A DNA stretch of 64,000 bases from Ramazzottius varieornatus (GCA_001949185.1 BDGG01000016.1:496001-560000), one strand, 5' to 3'; shown: positions 47,401-63,955, counted from the stretch's first letter. Numbers and translations: made by a program. Notes: a model not told the origin generated them from the sequence alone.

Positions 47401-47704
47401 GAGCGACCAGGGCGCAACATGGGCATCCAGCAAAGACAACGGTACCACACAGCCTGCTTACTTTATTATTTACTGTACCTGTTCCAGTACCAATGTCCAA
47501 AACACGTGCTTTCTGTCCTCGCGCATGGACGGCGTCAATAGCTTTCTTCAATCCTTGGGAGTACTTGATGTTTCGGTCCGTATCGTGCAGCATATCCCCG
47601 TAGCGAGAGCGCGCAATCTCCTGCCAGTAGTCGTAATCTTCGTCCAGCAGTCCCCATTCCATCTTACCGGAAGAGACATTCAACCGCGTCACGAATCGCG
47701 ACAT
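44441..47704 (-). CDS. PRMT7: Protein arginine methyltransferase 7, 7 coding exons
   Basis: PRMT7 mono-methylates arginine in histones and splicing proteins using S-adenosylmethionine. Coding exons (minus): 47704..47479, 47346..46817, 46346..45891, 45814..45593, 45461..45390, 45277..44835, 44615..44441; 707 aa (human 692), phases consistent. The first catalytic module has YDYWQEIARSRYGDMLHD, the AdoMet motif VLDIGTGTG (residues 68-76), and the double-E loop SEVFDTELIGEGAL. The second, degenerate module typical of PRMT7 follows, with MWWDLKMDPEGEI, WRDHWMQAVYHL, VVVSEPYFTHGLLPWQHM and PQPLWEYPGRILSE. A 5' exon ending at about 47889 (donor GTTTGTTG) splices to AG before 47729; joined this way its frame does not continue, so translation must start at 47704. 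A minus-strand AATAAA overlaps the last codons. Confidence 0.95.
44645..44765. repeat. Diverged GGCGCAC/GTGCGCC-type repeat, intronic
   Basis: Degraded member with CCAGATCGTTTTCCATAGTA, GCGCACAC and GTGTGCCATTTATG. It lies in the last intron of PRMT7. Confidence 0.5.
46511..46734. repeat. Inverted-repeat element around a 50-N gap in PRMT7 intron
   Basis: The left end GGATTGCGCA (then gap) and CCCTGTCAGCGACGAGGCGT mirror the right end, whose reverse complement reads GATTGCGCAAACCTGTCAGG then GACGAGGCGTCAG. The interior has four tandem GGATCA units. The gap (46524-46573) falls exactly in the left arm and is likely a default-size gap at a hairpin. Confidence 0.75.
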
Positions 47705-48353
47705 CTTGCGCTGCGATATAACTCTGAAAGACACAAGTATCTGGCTCTTCTTCAGGCTCGATTTTAGAACATTGCCTGCAGATTTGCAAGCGCGGAACAA
47801 CATATATAAAGTAGATTCCAGGCTTCCAGCACAAAGGAAGATATTCCACAAATTCCACTTCGAAATTTCGCAAGAATCGCAACAAACCTGATGGTGAAAA
47901 CTTCCATTAACCACAGCGCGTGCTGAGTCCCTTTGAGTCGATCTGTTGTTAAGCGCCAGGATCGATGCGATGGTGCGCAGTCCGGTGAACGGTACGATAA
48001 GCATCACAGATCAGCTGTGGGGAATCGGGATTATCTTTATCAGATGTTTTCCATTCACAAAAAACAATCACATACTCGCAACTTGAATAAGTTTTGCTCT
48101 CACTCCATCTGAAATTACTCGAGGAACAACTGGCCCACTGTTTTGATTTCTTCCAGGATCAGCGATTCGCACCGCCGGACAAGTAGACCACAGTTACAAC
48201 ACGGAGAGCGATTGAAGTATCCGATTACCTCGTTCGACTTCACGCTTCCTCCAACTTACCTATTTTCGACAGTTTCAACAGCACTGATTCTTGAGTTAGG
48301 ATCCAGTGCTGCCGCTGTTCGTCTGGATTTCTTCTCAACTTTGAGTTAGTAAG
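47705..48353. promoter_or_regulatory. Shared upstream region of divergent PRMT7 and mitochondrial carrier
   Basis: The two genes are head-to-head with 649 bp between start codons. A PRMT7 5' exon probably lies at about 47890-48004. Shared promoter use is inferred from position. Confidence 0.45.
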
Positions 48354-49985
48354 ATGCATGGATCATCCAAGTCGCGGACGGAAGCCGTCCCGCATGATCC
48401 TGAGAAGCCGCCCTCCCGAATGGAAGCTTATCGAAGTCCCATCACTGCTGGGATAAATTTATTCTCTGGCGCAGTTGGTACCTTTCTTCCTCCTCCCATA
48501 ACATCTTGCTCGCTTAAAAAACCATGTCCCAAAATTGGGGTTTTTTTTAAGGTGGAGGGTTCGCCGTGCTGCTCTGTCAACCGCTCGACACGATAAAGGT
48601 AAAGAATTACATCCGTTAATCTCCACCGAATTTTTCATTAATTTTTTGAACTTTTTTTTACGGTAGGTGAAGATGCAAACCTATCCGCAACTGTACTCAG
48701 GCGCGTATAACTGTGGAGTTTTAACGTGGAAACGGCAAGGCATTCGGGGACTGTATGCGGGCACCGTGCCTTCCTTGACAGCCAACATCTTGGAAAACGC
48801 TTCCTTGTTTATGTTTTACGGCTTTTGCCAGAAAGTCGTTCAGGTAGATATACCACAAATTATCCACCTTTAACAAGTTTACTGTATTTGGTTGTTATGT
48901 TTGACAGTCAGTGCTGAACGTGCCGCGAGCCGAAGATCTGACTACCTTCCACAACGCTTGTGCCGGTGGAGGCGCGGCCTTCTTCACCAGCTTCTTCCTC
49001 TGTCCTACGGAACTGTAAGGTTAGATTTCCCTGACTAACCCCATGACCTTCCAGACATATTACTAAGCTGGTGATATATCTGCAGAATAAAATGCCAGCT
49101 TCAAGCCATGGACGAAGGTCGACAAATCAAGATGGTACAGAACCCTAACATCAAACTTCCTCCAAAAATGTAAGTAACTTCCGCATGCACCTCCTTTCTT
49201 GTGAGGACAAAGCTCCATTACGATTTTTGGTGTAATTTTTTATTGGATGGTAGAGGGTCGGCAGCGTTGGTGCGGAATATCATGAAAACTGAGGGTGTCA
49301 AGGGAATGTTCCGCGGGTTGACGAGCACCTTCGTTCGCGAAATCCCCGGCTACGCCTGTTTCTTCGGAGGCTACGACGTGGCAAAGCGGTTTTTAGCGAG
49401 ACCTGACCAGAACAGGGAAGAACTGGAGTCATGGAAAACCGTACTGTGTGGAGGCTTTGCGGGAGTTAGCTGTTGGATAGGTACGAGCAGCTATAACACT
49501 TCTACTTAAACAGGCCATAAAATACTGTGATTTAAGTTTTTAGTAACCAACAAAAAGTTTCTTTGGCAGCAGACAGAAATTACTGAATAGTTTTGCCATT
49601 GCTTGATTTCAGTTCGTGCTCTCAAACTAGTCGCATTTTGGTGTTTTCTGTTTCCGTAGCGGTTTTCCCTGCCGATGTCGTGAAAAGCCGGTTGCAAGTT
49701 GGCAACTCGACTGCGGGGTTCCTGAAAACGCTGACTACGATAGCGAGGACAGAAGGTAAGTAACGTGAGCTTTCCTAAGCTCGTTGTTCGGGCTTATGTT
49801 GAGTTAGTGTTCAAGGAAGTAACACCAGTATACTCTATGGGGGTTATTCTGTGTGGGTTACAGGTATACTGGCCTTATATAATGGTCTGGGTCCAACCTT
49901 GCTGCGAACTTTCCCGGCATCTGGTGCATTGTTCCTGGCCTATGAGTATACCAAGTCGACCATGGAGTTCCTGATTTTCAGATAG
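48354..49985 (+). CDS. SLC25A15: Mitochondrial carrier, ornithine transporter type (SLC25A15/A2-like), 8 exons
   Basis: Carriers of this type exchange ornithine for citrulline or other basic amino acids across the inner mitochondrial membrane. Exons 48354..48477, 48552..48598,48667..48843, 48908..49014, 49086..49169, 49254..49480, 49660..49755, 49864..49985; 327 aa, phases consistent. Three carrier repeats are visible with signatures [22 protein letters not shown] and [11 protein letters not shown]. Family-diagnostic pieces include [63 protein letters not shown] and [17 protein letters not shown]. The N-terminus carries about 30 extra polar residues compared with human ORNT1 (301 aa). Substrate assignment is from sequence similarity recalled, not measured. 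Confidence 0.92.
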
Positions 49986-50401
49986 AGTGCGAAGTTATCA
50001 TACTTCCGGTGTGCCTTGTGCGGTGCCTTTGTGTGCGTGTATGGTTGATGTGGGGCGACAGGCGGCCACGTCCGGTCGCATCTTTACCTCCCTTGTTTGT
50101 TTCACTCACTGTCTGTGTTTGGAAGACTGTTCTTGTTGCTCAAATGGGTATTGTACTGACAGTCAGAGTGTGAAATCGATTAAATAACCATAATGCTCGG
50201 ATGAATGCCGTTCGTTGGTCATTTGCTCGGGTTCTTGTTCGATAGAGTGCGAATTTCAGTTAGAGAATATGTTGCTTGATCGTGAAACTTCAAGGGCTTG
50301 CTGTCATGTTACTGTCATTTTCTGGTGATCTGAAGGACGGGAAGGTGATCTTAACCTTTCTCTGTTTCATACGGGAAGAATGATTAGTATTTTGCGATAA
50401 G

Positions 50402-51313
50402 ATGTCTAGACCTTTAAACTATTTGGGTACAGTGTCCTCCTTGCAAAATATCGTGGAAAATTTGGAAGTGTCACTTGATAAGACACGGACGGAAGAAGGT
50501 AAGTTGCCTGTTACGCTGATGAATATTAATTTCGGCACAGGTTACGAAATTTATATTTTCTTTTTCCCCACAGAAAATGAGTGGAAGGTCAGATACGATG
50601 TGCATATGAGATACAAACGATGCCTTGAAATGAGGATGCATCGTTCGCAAGAGCGCGTCAAACGGATGAGAGAGGCTCTCCGAGATGGCGGACTGGAATA
50701 TCACCGCGATTTCCGAATGAGCACGGAGCATTCTTTGGCAAGACTACTGTATTCACTGGAGACGGAACAAAAAGAAAAATTGATCGAACTGGAACGGAAA
50801 GAAGCCTTGTTGGAACGCGAGTCCGTGGTGAGTGGGTAAAAACTTTGATCATGTTTCCGGGCGGTTCACGCAACTGGTAAATTACATTTCAATATGAAAT
50901 CCAATCGAACCCAAGCATGGGTTTCCAGTGTTTGGGTACTTTTCTAAAGTTTTTTTTTTCACAACAATCTTGTTTGAGTCTACGTTTTCGTCTGGACAGC
51001 TACTCAAAGAAGAAAGACATCGTCGTCGGTTGATGCAACAAGAACTGGACACCCTGAAGACCGGTTTCAATGACGCTTTCTGGACGAACCCGGAACCGAA
51101 CGAGGATGCACGAGAGATTCTGAAAGAGAAACTGTATCCGTTGTTCTGAGCCTTCCTAATATCTTAACCATGCCAAGATCAGCACGATGTATCATTCAGG
51201 CTGTGCTTTTCAGAGATGAGGCTGTTGACGAAGTGCTAAACGACGTCGATTCCGAGGCAGCAACTCCTCGACAACGAAGGTCTCGCCGCAAACGGCGATC
51301 TGACAGCCGGTGA
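50402..51313 (+). CDS. Coiled-coil protein of unknown function, 3 or 4 exons
   Basis: Exons 50402..50498, 50574..50827 and 51000..51149 give 166 aa ending KLYPLF. A longer model ends exon 3 at 51139 (weak donor GTTGTT) and adds 51214..51313 after a good acceptor (GTGCTTTTCAG); this stays in frame and adds an acidic stretch plus a basic tail RQRRSRRKRRSDSR, giving 196 aa. The whole protein is predicted helical and highly charged, with heptad-like runs such as YDVHMRYKRCLEMRMHRSQ and KEKLIELERKEALLERES. It could be nuclear if the basic tail is used. No family recognised. It lies just downstream of the carrier gene on the same strand. Confidence 0.7.
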
Positions 51314-52321
51314 TACGAAGCAGAGTAACGCGCAGTCTCACACATTCCCATACCATCGTTCTTTTTGGTTCGCTGTGTGAATTTGCCGCTGGTTTCACTC
51401 TGTAATCAACTCATGCTTTCTCGAGCTACCGCTTGCTCATTCCTCAGCTGTTACTCCAACATTACTCCTATCTCTCATGCGAAGTTACGAATGTGTGCAG
51501 TATACCTACCTTCAATATTGAATGTCAATCTTTGTAGTCACATCACACATACCGGCACTAATCGTTAGATAAAGCTGCACCATAAGTGGGAATATATTCT
51601 GTGTGGTGTAAGAATATTGTGGTTCTTATCGGTCAAAGGGCGAACCATCCACGTGATATCGTGATGAACCTCCGCTGTTTGAATGCAGTGCTTATCACAG
51701 CAGGTGCGCCTATCAGTGATGGCTCATCGTCATTGCTCACCTGTCGATGTTGGCGTGAGTCCTTCGAACAGTTCCAGCTACGCACCAGTTGCTCTGATAT
51801 CAGCGTAGACCAGTTCGCCTGTCGACTCTATACAAGATTTTCCCCTTTTCGAATCGGTTTTTCTGAACTAGCGTTGTTTTACAGTTCTTTGAATTCGCTG
51901 TTTAAACGCATCTCTGAAATCGCACTTCTTGATTCTTGGGAAAACTGCCAAAGACTCATTAAGAACTTGATGGAACTATGATGTAGCTGAAAGAAGGGAA
52001 AGGATGGCGTACAGAAAGTATACAAGCTCTTCGGTACTGTCGTGTACTGGAACCGTTACCATCATTTTCGGAGTTCTCAGCATCCTATGGCAGATTGCCG
52101 GTAAGTTTTTGCATATACCTATAGCGCCATTCCACAGTACACTGTCTTGGTCTCTGGTAAAGTATAAAAAGGTTCCGTAGTGAATGCCGTGACGCCGTCA
52201 GTGCACTGAGTAACCACAGTCCCGAAGAATTTCCATTGAGGGCGCCACTTGGTTGATCAGCAAACACTGAGCAAAGTATACGAGTATCCCTAAGATATCA
52301 ACTTTGTATTGATTCTGCAAA
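51314..52321. other. Spacer with one exon-like segment
   Basis: An open segment 52004-52100 begins with ATG, encodes a hydrophobic helix (TVTIIFGVLSILWQIA) and ends at a perfect donor GTAAGT. It could be the first exon of the membrane-protein gene that follows, but I could not find a phase-matching acceptor. Another frame at 51586-51981 looks like chance. Confidence 0.4.
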
Positions 52322-52885
52322 ATGGCCGAGCGCGATAGCTCGCTCCTGACTACCTCAAAATTACATGATAATGTTTTCGCTCACGCAGAGTTGGTAATCA
52401 CTGAAGACTCGTACATGTTCGAGACCGTCCTCCGTTATACCTATGCATTCCGCGCAGCACCGGGTCTTTGGGCGGGTCTCTTTAACGTCTTCACCGGTTC
52501 ACTGGCCATCTTTGCCGCTCGAAGGATAGCGTGGCGAAGGATCGCTCCTGACTATGTTCCCGACACTGTACCGCAGGTCTTCGAGATGGTGGCAGGCTTC
52601 GGCATCTTCACCTGCATTCTCGACTTTACCTTAATTCTCATCCACATCTATATCCTGATTGTTCTTCGGAGAGTTCGCGATTACGAATACGGGTACTACT
52701 CCCATACTGCCAACATGAATATCATCTTCCTGACTGTCCTATCCGCGCTGTTGGTCACTGGCGGCTGCGTGAACATTATTCTCAATATGATAGCTGCCTT
52801 GGTCGCGTGCTGGGAGATGAAAGCGGAAAGAAAACTGATAGCTGGAGAAACCTACATAGAAGTTCAGAAGCAGTACTTCAAGTAA
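52322..52885 (+). CDS. Multi-pass membrane protein, possibly tetraspan with a missing first exon
   Basis: The uninterrupted frame gives 187 aa. Three clear membrane segments are seen: LWAGLFNVFTGSLAIFAA (about 51-68), MVAGFGIFTCILDFTLILIH (about 90-117) and NIIFLTVLSALLVTGGCVNI (about 139-170). The C-terminal tail is charged and cytosolic-looking. With the upstream hydrophobic exon at 52004-52100 the protein would have four passes, with the first 40 residues here forming the large loop; that is the usual tetraspan layout. An in-frame TGA lies 9 bases before the ATG, so either the ATG is the start or splicing is unusual. An ATTAAA at about 52912 could be the poly(A) signal. No family recognised. 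Confidence 0.65.
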   Translation: MAERDSSLLTTSKLHDNVFAHAELVITEDSYMFETVLRYTYAFRAAPGLWAGLFNVFTGSLAIFAARRIAWRRIAPDYVPDTVPQVFEMVAGFGIFTCILDFTLILIHIYILIVLRRVRDYEYGYYSHTANMNIIFLTVLSALLVTGGCVNIILNMIAALVACWEMKAERKLIAGETYIEVQKQYFK

Positions 52886-55130
<2,245 letters not shown>

Positions 55131-55150
55131 CATATCAGCAAAATCCACAC

Positions 55151-57882
55151 TTCAAATACCGTACAATGGGCTAGAAACCCTTGGACCCGCAGAACGCAGT
55201 TGAACGACTGGATGAAGATTTTTTATCAGCTGATAGAGCAGAGTATGGCCTTGTTTATACAGTACATATTGAACTTCGAGAACCCGTCTGAAACAGTCAT
55301 GAGCTAGGTTTCGGCTTGCCTGGAGTAAATCAAATCCCATGCGATTGCATATACCGAAGCGAGGAAAGTTTGCTGCACCTTTTGAAACTGTGAACCTCAG
55401 CGGCAATATAGCTGTACAACCGTGTTCTTCATATACAAATTTATTCCTACAGACAATTCATTATGCCGAATGTCCAACATTTGCAGTAATAGACGTGTTC
55501 CGCAAGTCACGTATCGGCTCTGAATAGAATAAAATCTCATGATTTTATACTCTGTCAGTTTCTGTGCAGAAACCGTTTCGCGGTTTGCTCACTTCCGGCA
55601 CAGAATATTAGCATACAGGGATATTAGGCCACGCGGGTTCAGCAGGGTATCGGAATTCGCGGGGCCTATCATTTAGCCCTCTACTAGATAACGCCCGGAC
55701 TTCTTTCGCTTTTTCTGGTGATAGTTTCGGGAAGACAATTATCTCTTCCTGACTTCAATGCTAGTTTCGGTCGAAAACATGATGGATTTCGAGAAGGAAC
55801 GAGAGCGGAAGTCAAGTGGCGCAATGTGGAAGAGGCGTGTAGCTCGGATCACTTGACGCGCCAAGTCCAATTCGCTGATTGGTCTGATCACGGTCCACTC
55901 CACCAAAATTTCAAATTTCGATCAAAGTGGTCAATAGTACAATCAACTCAGCTTGCACAGAATTTGAAATTCTATGCAGCGATATTAGGCAAAACATATG
56001 CCGTGGATAACTGCACAGCATAAAACCTATACTTATGCTGTGCAAGCCGAAAACATGACTTGCGAAACAGGTCCAATATCTTATTCGAATATTATTAGCA
56101 AGCACGGAGAAAGGTGTCGTCACCCCGTACCTAACCTAGGCATATCGCGCAGTTCTTCCACGACCACAATATCACCACCGACGGTCCATCTTTCCCTGCC
56201 ACCGCGTGGAACCATTTATTTCTAGCTCATGCCAGCCTGCCAGGTGGGTAACACCTTCGATCGTATAAGGTATTAACTGAATCTCACTGCATGCGGCGGT
56301 TTTCCACAAAGCCTTCTTCTCATCCAGTGAATCGCAAAATTAATGGACGTTCCAGAAAAGAATGCCGTCCTTGTACCTTGCCAACTCGATGCTCCAATAA
56401 ATCAGTGACGCAGTCTGGGTTCGCAAAGAGGAACCTCACATCATGGCACTCTGTCGCTCGTCTGCCTAGTATCCTGGCTAAAATTTGCGCTGAATTGAAA
56501 AAAGCCTGTTTTTCCAGTGGAGCTATCGACGAAGGCTGTATACGTAGCACTTCTACATGAAACTCTGAATACCGAGTTATGAGAAGTCAAATAAGATTTC
56601 TTTCAGCGAGAAGGGAGCATCTTTATCAGTGTAAAGATTCTTTATTTATCTATTTATTTATCAGTTTGGCATACACTTTGTTCCCAGGTGGAGCCACAGT
56701 CGAACTGTCGTCGCCGGCCGCAGCTTCCGTTCAGCGACATCTTTTCCATCTGAGTACTCAGGGTGTGCTTGTAATCCATCAATGTACACGCGTTGTACAA
56801 TCGTGTTGGGCAAGCATGCTCCTGTCAGACTTCAGGACGGATGACGGCGAGACCATAAACGCTTATGGTTGGTTTTACGGAAATCTAATTTTCGTGATTC
56901 GGCATATGAGAATGCGTCCAAAATATCTTCGCCCAGAAGTGGTCTTTTATGACATCAAGTCGTTTGGAATGTCGATCTGCATCGAAGGTTCAAATTTGGG
57001 TCACTTTGGGGCGGTAGTGAAAGAAGAACAATGGCTGAAAATTTCGAGATCATCAATCGAAGGACAACGGGTGTTAACAACCGACCCTGGCGTCAACGGC
57101 GCGTTCCAGCCGGAGACGCGCACCACCTAGCGCTCTCGGTGCAGCGCTGTCGGACCAAGTGTAGGGTTTGATTAGCTGATTGAAGGTAACAGCGCACACC
57201 GTATCTGACCGTTGCGGGCGGCGATTTGTGCTCTACGCAGAATTTCGACACTTTTCGACACGCGGTCAGAATCCCATTCTGACTCAAGGTCCGTGTTCCT
57301 CAGGGTCTGCTTAATATAGTCATAGGTAATGTCTGAGTCCGTCTTAAGGGCTTAGAAGCTTTAGGACGGTCTCCTGAAAAATTTGGTCAAATGCACTTTG
57401 GACGCATTCTCATATGCAGATACCCATTGTTCCATCAGTCTGAAACCTGTCTTTACTTGCGCAATGCACATGCTCACCTTCAGTTCGAACCCTGTTCTTT
57501 TACTGTGGTAGAGAGTGGACTAATTCGGCTCGACCTTTGCATCACTAACCACTAGATCGACTTTCTGGAATATCGTTTTGCATATAGATCGAGCAGCTAT
57601 GATTAATATATCGCTTCACCGATAGTAGGTCCACCGGTTCCGGTTAAAACCTTGATTACCTCTCAAAACGAACACGGGATACACCCACCAGATGCTCTAA
57701 GAGAAAAAAGTCATGGATAAAGCGTGACAAGGCGTCGGAATGCTGCACCGGTCGGAAATATTGATAGGAGCACTCGTTGTTTGCATCAGTTAAACACTTG
57801 GCTTGTTGGCCGGTTTCGAACTCCTCGTGGTCCTCGGAAAAGAAAGTCACTAAAAAGCACGCTGTGCCACATTATGTGTTTT
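55151..57882. other. 2.7 kb with no recognised gene
   Basis: I see no conserved domain. A 183-codon open frame at 56579-57130 (+) begins with a basic then hydrophobic stretch but resembles nothing known and has no matching splice partners that I can defend. A hairpin with CAAGTGGCGCAA and TTGACGCGCC near 55812-55863 may be a remnant of the intronic repeat family. Confidence 0.4.
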
Positions 57883-58339
57883 GTGCACGCACGGCGGGTA
57901 ATTATAGGACAGTAAAAATTATGGTACAGGCGGAAAGGACGGCGAATTTACATCCTGAATACGAGCCAGAAATGAAAATCGAGCCCATGACGTAACGCAG
58001 TGAAATTTAACCGTAGAAAATTGTCATCAACAGTGCCCGTCAGCCGATCAGCTGTTTGACTTTTGGGCCTCGAGGCTGCGGATTCTTCATTATTTTCATC
58101 CAGAAACGCTCTCGAATCCACAACGCTCCTGTAAACGTTCTTCCATAATATCCCAACTCTTCAAGACCAATCGACCTCGACAGTACACCGAGAAAGCCTT
58201 GAAGAACGCGCTTTCTGCTATTCAGCACGTACGTACAGCAAAGCAGCCTTCAGTGCCGGTTTTCGCTTGTAGTAAGAATCACCTGCCCGTGCCGCCGTAG
58301 CGAAAAGGCCTGTCCCATAATTACCCGCCGCGCATGTAC
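57883..58339. repeat. MITE of the GTACACGC family, 457 bp
   Basis: Left end GTGCACGCACGGCGGGTAAT; right end reverse-complemented GTACATGCGCGGCGGGTAAT, both continuing TATAGGACAG or TATGGGACAG. Inside, GTACAGGCGGAAAGGACGGC matches the copies at 33.4 and 59.4 kb. Confidence 0.85.
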
Positions 58340-59385
58340 TGCGCAAGGGCATGCAGATCGATGATAACAAGTGCAATGTCACCAGCGGATGATATTCGCA
58401 GTACTGCTTGACAAAAATGGCACAAAAGGCCCGAGCGGATGTGGTATAGTTGGTAATCACAATGAAAAGCTAAGGACGCATATTAGTGACCTCGGCCGTT
58501 ATTACCTGATGCAGGTAAGCGCATCGTGTTTGACGGATTGTGGTCAATTGGGCATGAAACCCAATCAAACCTTCAACGAGATGAATACGTGGCCGCCTAG
58601 ACCTTTTATTAGCGATGGACAATTATACCAGTAATTTCCGGAGTCGTCGGACAAAAACAAGGTCTAATTGTTGGTTAATCTTCACCGAATAAATCACTGC
58701 AAAAACCTCTCGTAGGACTCAATGGAGTTGCACAAAGTGCATACAAAAGCTTCGATGAATGATGCAAATGGGTGACAAAACGAAGAGTGCATGAAGCCAT
58801 TAGGTTGAAGTTTTCTTTGGTCATTCGCCTCGAGTGATTTCCGTCATGCTGTGGAGGATGAGGAAGTTTGCTTTGTGGACGGCGACACAGACGGTCGTAT
58901 GCATTAAAGTCTGGAGAAAAGGCATTAAGTGCTCATGCAGCTAGTGGTGCGAAAAGAGCTTTGTCGACCACCGGAAGCTCACTGTGCGTCTTTCAGCAAC
59001 AACCAAGCAAATCAGCACACAATTAATTTCGATCACTACACCATGATCTGCATGGCTAGTCAACATTAGCCTAAGTACCCTCACTATCCGCTCCCTAATC
59101 CAGTCGATACTGTCAGTCGCATCTAATCTGCGTGTCAGTCACAGCTTTTTCGTATTTTCAAAAATGTCTTCAAGACTGGACTTTGACGGCTCCATGAGTC
59201 CTGAGACCATGCAGATAGGAGAGCCTGAAAGTCCGGTTCGAAATCCACAAGACTTTCAAAGAGTCCGTTCAATATCTTTTACAGCAATTCTTAGAGTCAG
59301 CGAGACGATATCTGTGCAAAGTTTAGCCCGTTGTCATTGTTCAGACGGTTGTACTGACAGTGGCTGCTATCCCTATGCGAATATC
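58340..59385. other. Non-coding spacer
   Basis: No gene or repeat recognised apart from the flanking MITEs. Confidence 0.4.
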
Positions 59386-59570
59386 GTACACGTATGATGG
59401 GAAATTATAGGACATAAAAACTATGAGACAGGCGGAAAGGATGGCAAAATGAAAATTCGTCCGTAGAAAGTTGTCGAAAAGTGTATTACTGTGAATCGGT
59501 CACGTACGTACGTCCTCCCGTACCGCCGCAGCGAAAAGGCCTGTCCCATAATTTCCCATCGTGCGTGTAC
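59386..59570. repeat. MITE of the GTACACGC family, 185 bp
   Basis: Inverted ends GTACACGTATGATGGGAAAT and, reverse-complemented, GTACACGCACGATGGGAAAT. Shorter than the 57.9 kb copy but with the same internal words (ACAGGCGGAAAGGATGGC, GAAAAGTGTATTACTG). Confidence 0.85.
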
Positions 59571-61824
59571 TTCGAACTACCGATCAAGTGGGAGTANAGC
59601 CTCACGCATGAAACACTTCTCTTCAGATGTCGAAAATAAACAAAGAGTTAGAAAATTACAGAACGTTAAATCGAGAAAATATCAGTTGGAACTTGGAAGG
59701 TTCAAACACTTGGACCCTATGTCTTCCACACGGGATTAAGTTTGCTCATGCTGAGTGTGGTCAGCTGTTTAGTTATACAGTCGAAGCTCCGCCCCGATCA
59801 GTCAATGTATTATCAACAATCAATCTAACCTCAACGGTGAAGCGAGCTGAAATAAAAGTTATAAAAGTGGAAATAAAACTCAGTTGTATTTCGGAGCTGT
59901 ATTTCCGCTTTCCCTCGCTAGAAAATGTCTGCACCATGGCTTTCCTTCTTGAACGTCCTGTTTCGGATATTTCATAGAGCGTACCTCCAATTTCAGAAGG
60001 ATTTCAAGAGGAGACCAGGACCGTATTTCGNNNNNNNNNNNNNNNNNNNNNNNNNNNNNNNNNNNNNNNNNNNNNNNNNNCTCCCCGGACCGAGGGTGAG
60101 ATGTCTGGTAATCGTGTATTTCACTCCAATTTGTATTTTGTACCTCAAACCAAATATTTCACTCACGGTCCGGGGGGTCTTTTTACACGGGTCCGGACCA
60201 ATGTTGTCCCACTCGATCGGTAGTTCGAAGTAGACGATATGTGACCAGAAGGTAGTCACAGGCTGGCGATCGATTTCGAAGTAATTTGGATGTGGTGTGG
60301 TGGGAAGAACTGACAAACGTTATTTGAGACACTCACGGCAGTGCTTGCTAGAAGCCCAACGTCAGCTGGCATCTAAAACGAGAGTCATAGATGAAGCCGG
60401 GCATGGGCGTGGCGGGGATGGGAGCAAATCCTTGGCGGCAATGCACGTCGAATCTTTGGGGAATGAAGTTTACATAAGCTGTTGTCAAAGACGACGTGCA
60501 TTAGCATTGATGTAACAAGGCGGACATTGGGTAATTGAAGCATGATTAATAATCAAATGGACACTTATGTAAATGGTTATCGCAAGTAATGGCTTCCTGT
60601 AGAGCGAAGAGGGAGAAGGGATAAAAGAATTCGTTAGCGATGCACTAATCGAAGCATGTTTGAAAACAGTCACATTATACACTTTTGACGAATCATCCAA
60701 GACAGATGTGTTAATCTACTTTCAATAGCAAACGTGATTCAAATTGACAATGTTGATGACGGCAAATCACGGTGGGATACATGTCCTCCTCTCTTGATCC
60801 TTCTTCCGGCTTAGCGGCGGAGACGGGTGAGCTATCCCAACAACACATGTGCGGCTCTTCCCATCTAATCAACCATACATCCACTTCACTTTGCATCTTC
60901 TTCCGCGCGGCCGTTAACGCTCTTCAAGCGGCAAATGACTTTTTACTCACTCAAATATCTGTCACAAACAGCCTCTTTTTCCTTGCTCTGCACCCTCGTT
61001 CCAAAAGCTTGGAACCTTGAATCCTCGCTGAATAGGGGAATTTGTGCGGCGAAAGTAACGGTGGATTGGGCCCCTGACGCCATGCGCAGCCTAGTAGGAA
61101 CTGGCCACTGTTGGAAAATTGCGGGTAAGTGCTGGCTTGAGGAGTACTGATGGTGATACAGCCGAGGAAGACTCTGGATGGCACATCAGGGAAGAAAGAG
61201 AGCGTAAGAGCGGTGTCGGTTGAGCGGCATAAATGAATGTGATGGAGCGCTGTAGCGACAGTCAGAGGCATTTTGTGGTGGCGGCCTGTATAAGCAAACG
61301 CTGCTTGACTTGCATTATGGGCGGAGGAGGTCCATACGACTCTCGGTCATAATGGAAACAAATCGCAATGGCCATGTCACGCGTTGAGCGAATAATCAGC
61401 GGCCAAAAGGAACGACGGCTCTCAAAGTGCAGCCTCTTGACAAATTACACAGACCGCATTTCAACCGGCATTAACATGCATTAACAATACCGTATATGCG
61501 ATGCACCAAGGGTTGTGCACGACATGCATCGCCGACTACGATATAGAGAACGCTCTTTTTCACGTAAATTATTGCTTCTTTACTCTTTAATCGGGCCATT
61601 ATAGCTCCTCGGCTCCATCGGTCTTTTTACTTTCTTTTCAACCCATAGCTCTTATTTTTCCATCGCTTTTCATATCAAAGCCGCCACTCGACAGTTATCA
61701 TCGCTCATTGCTCGCTCAATGCGACACGAGAATTCCTTCGCTCTTCGTGACCTTTTCCGTCCCCGTTCCCTTCCCTTCAATTCCAAAGGCCGCGCGTTCG
61801 CTCCTCCACTGAAGAACTACTTTG
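59571..61824. other. Upstream region of the homeobox gene with a gap
   Basis: Contains a 50-N gap (60031-60080). Next to it, GC-rich words ACTCACGGTCCGGGG and CCCCGGACCGAGGGTGAG form an imperfect inverted repeat at about 60081-60170. No coding exon was found; promoter and enhancers of the BarH-like gene probably lie here. Confidence 0.4.
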
Positions 61825-63815
<1,991 letters not shown>

Positions 63816-63844
63816 GTTGGTCCTTTTTGTCGTTCTTATCAATT

Positions 63845-63955
63845 GGGACGTCGGCAAACGATCGTCATCTCAAGTGCGCACGAGCGCATTGTTGTTGGCT
63901 GAAAATGTGCGTCACTTGGGGAAATAATGACGCCCAAGTTTGCCCATGTCGGAGC
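63845..63955. repeat. GGCGCAC/GTGCGCC-type repeat after the last visible BarH-like exon
   Basis: CTCAAGTGCGCACGAGCG and AATGTGCGTCACTTGGGGAAA with GCCCAAGTTTGCCCATG, a diverged copy in the next intron. Confidence 0.6.

Noticed and set aside
47705-48004. Extension of PRMT7 upstream to an ATG at 48004
   Set aside because: Splicing the upstream exon to the obvious acceptor shifts the frame and meets a stop; the start at 47704 aligns with the usual PRMT7 N-terminus.
56579-57130. 183-codon plus-strand frame
   Set aside because: No recognisable domain, no defensible splice partners, and the flanking DNA is repeat-rich; treated as chance.
58430-58470. GGTATAGTTGGTAATC as a tRNA D-arm
   Set aside because: No anticodon or T-arm follows at the right spacing.
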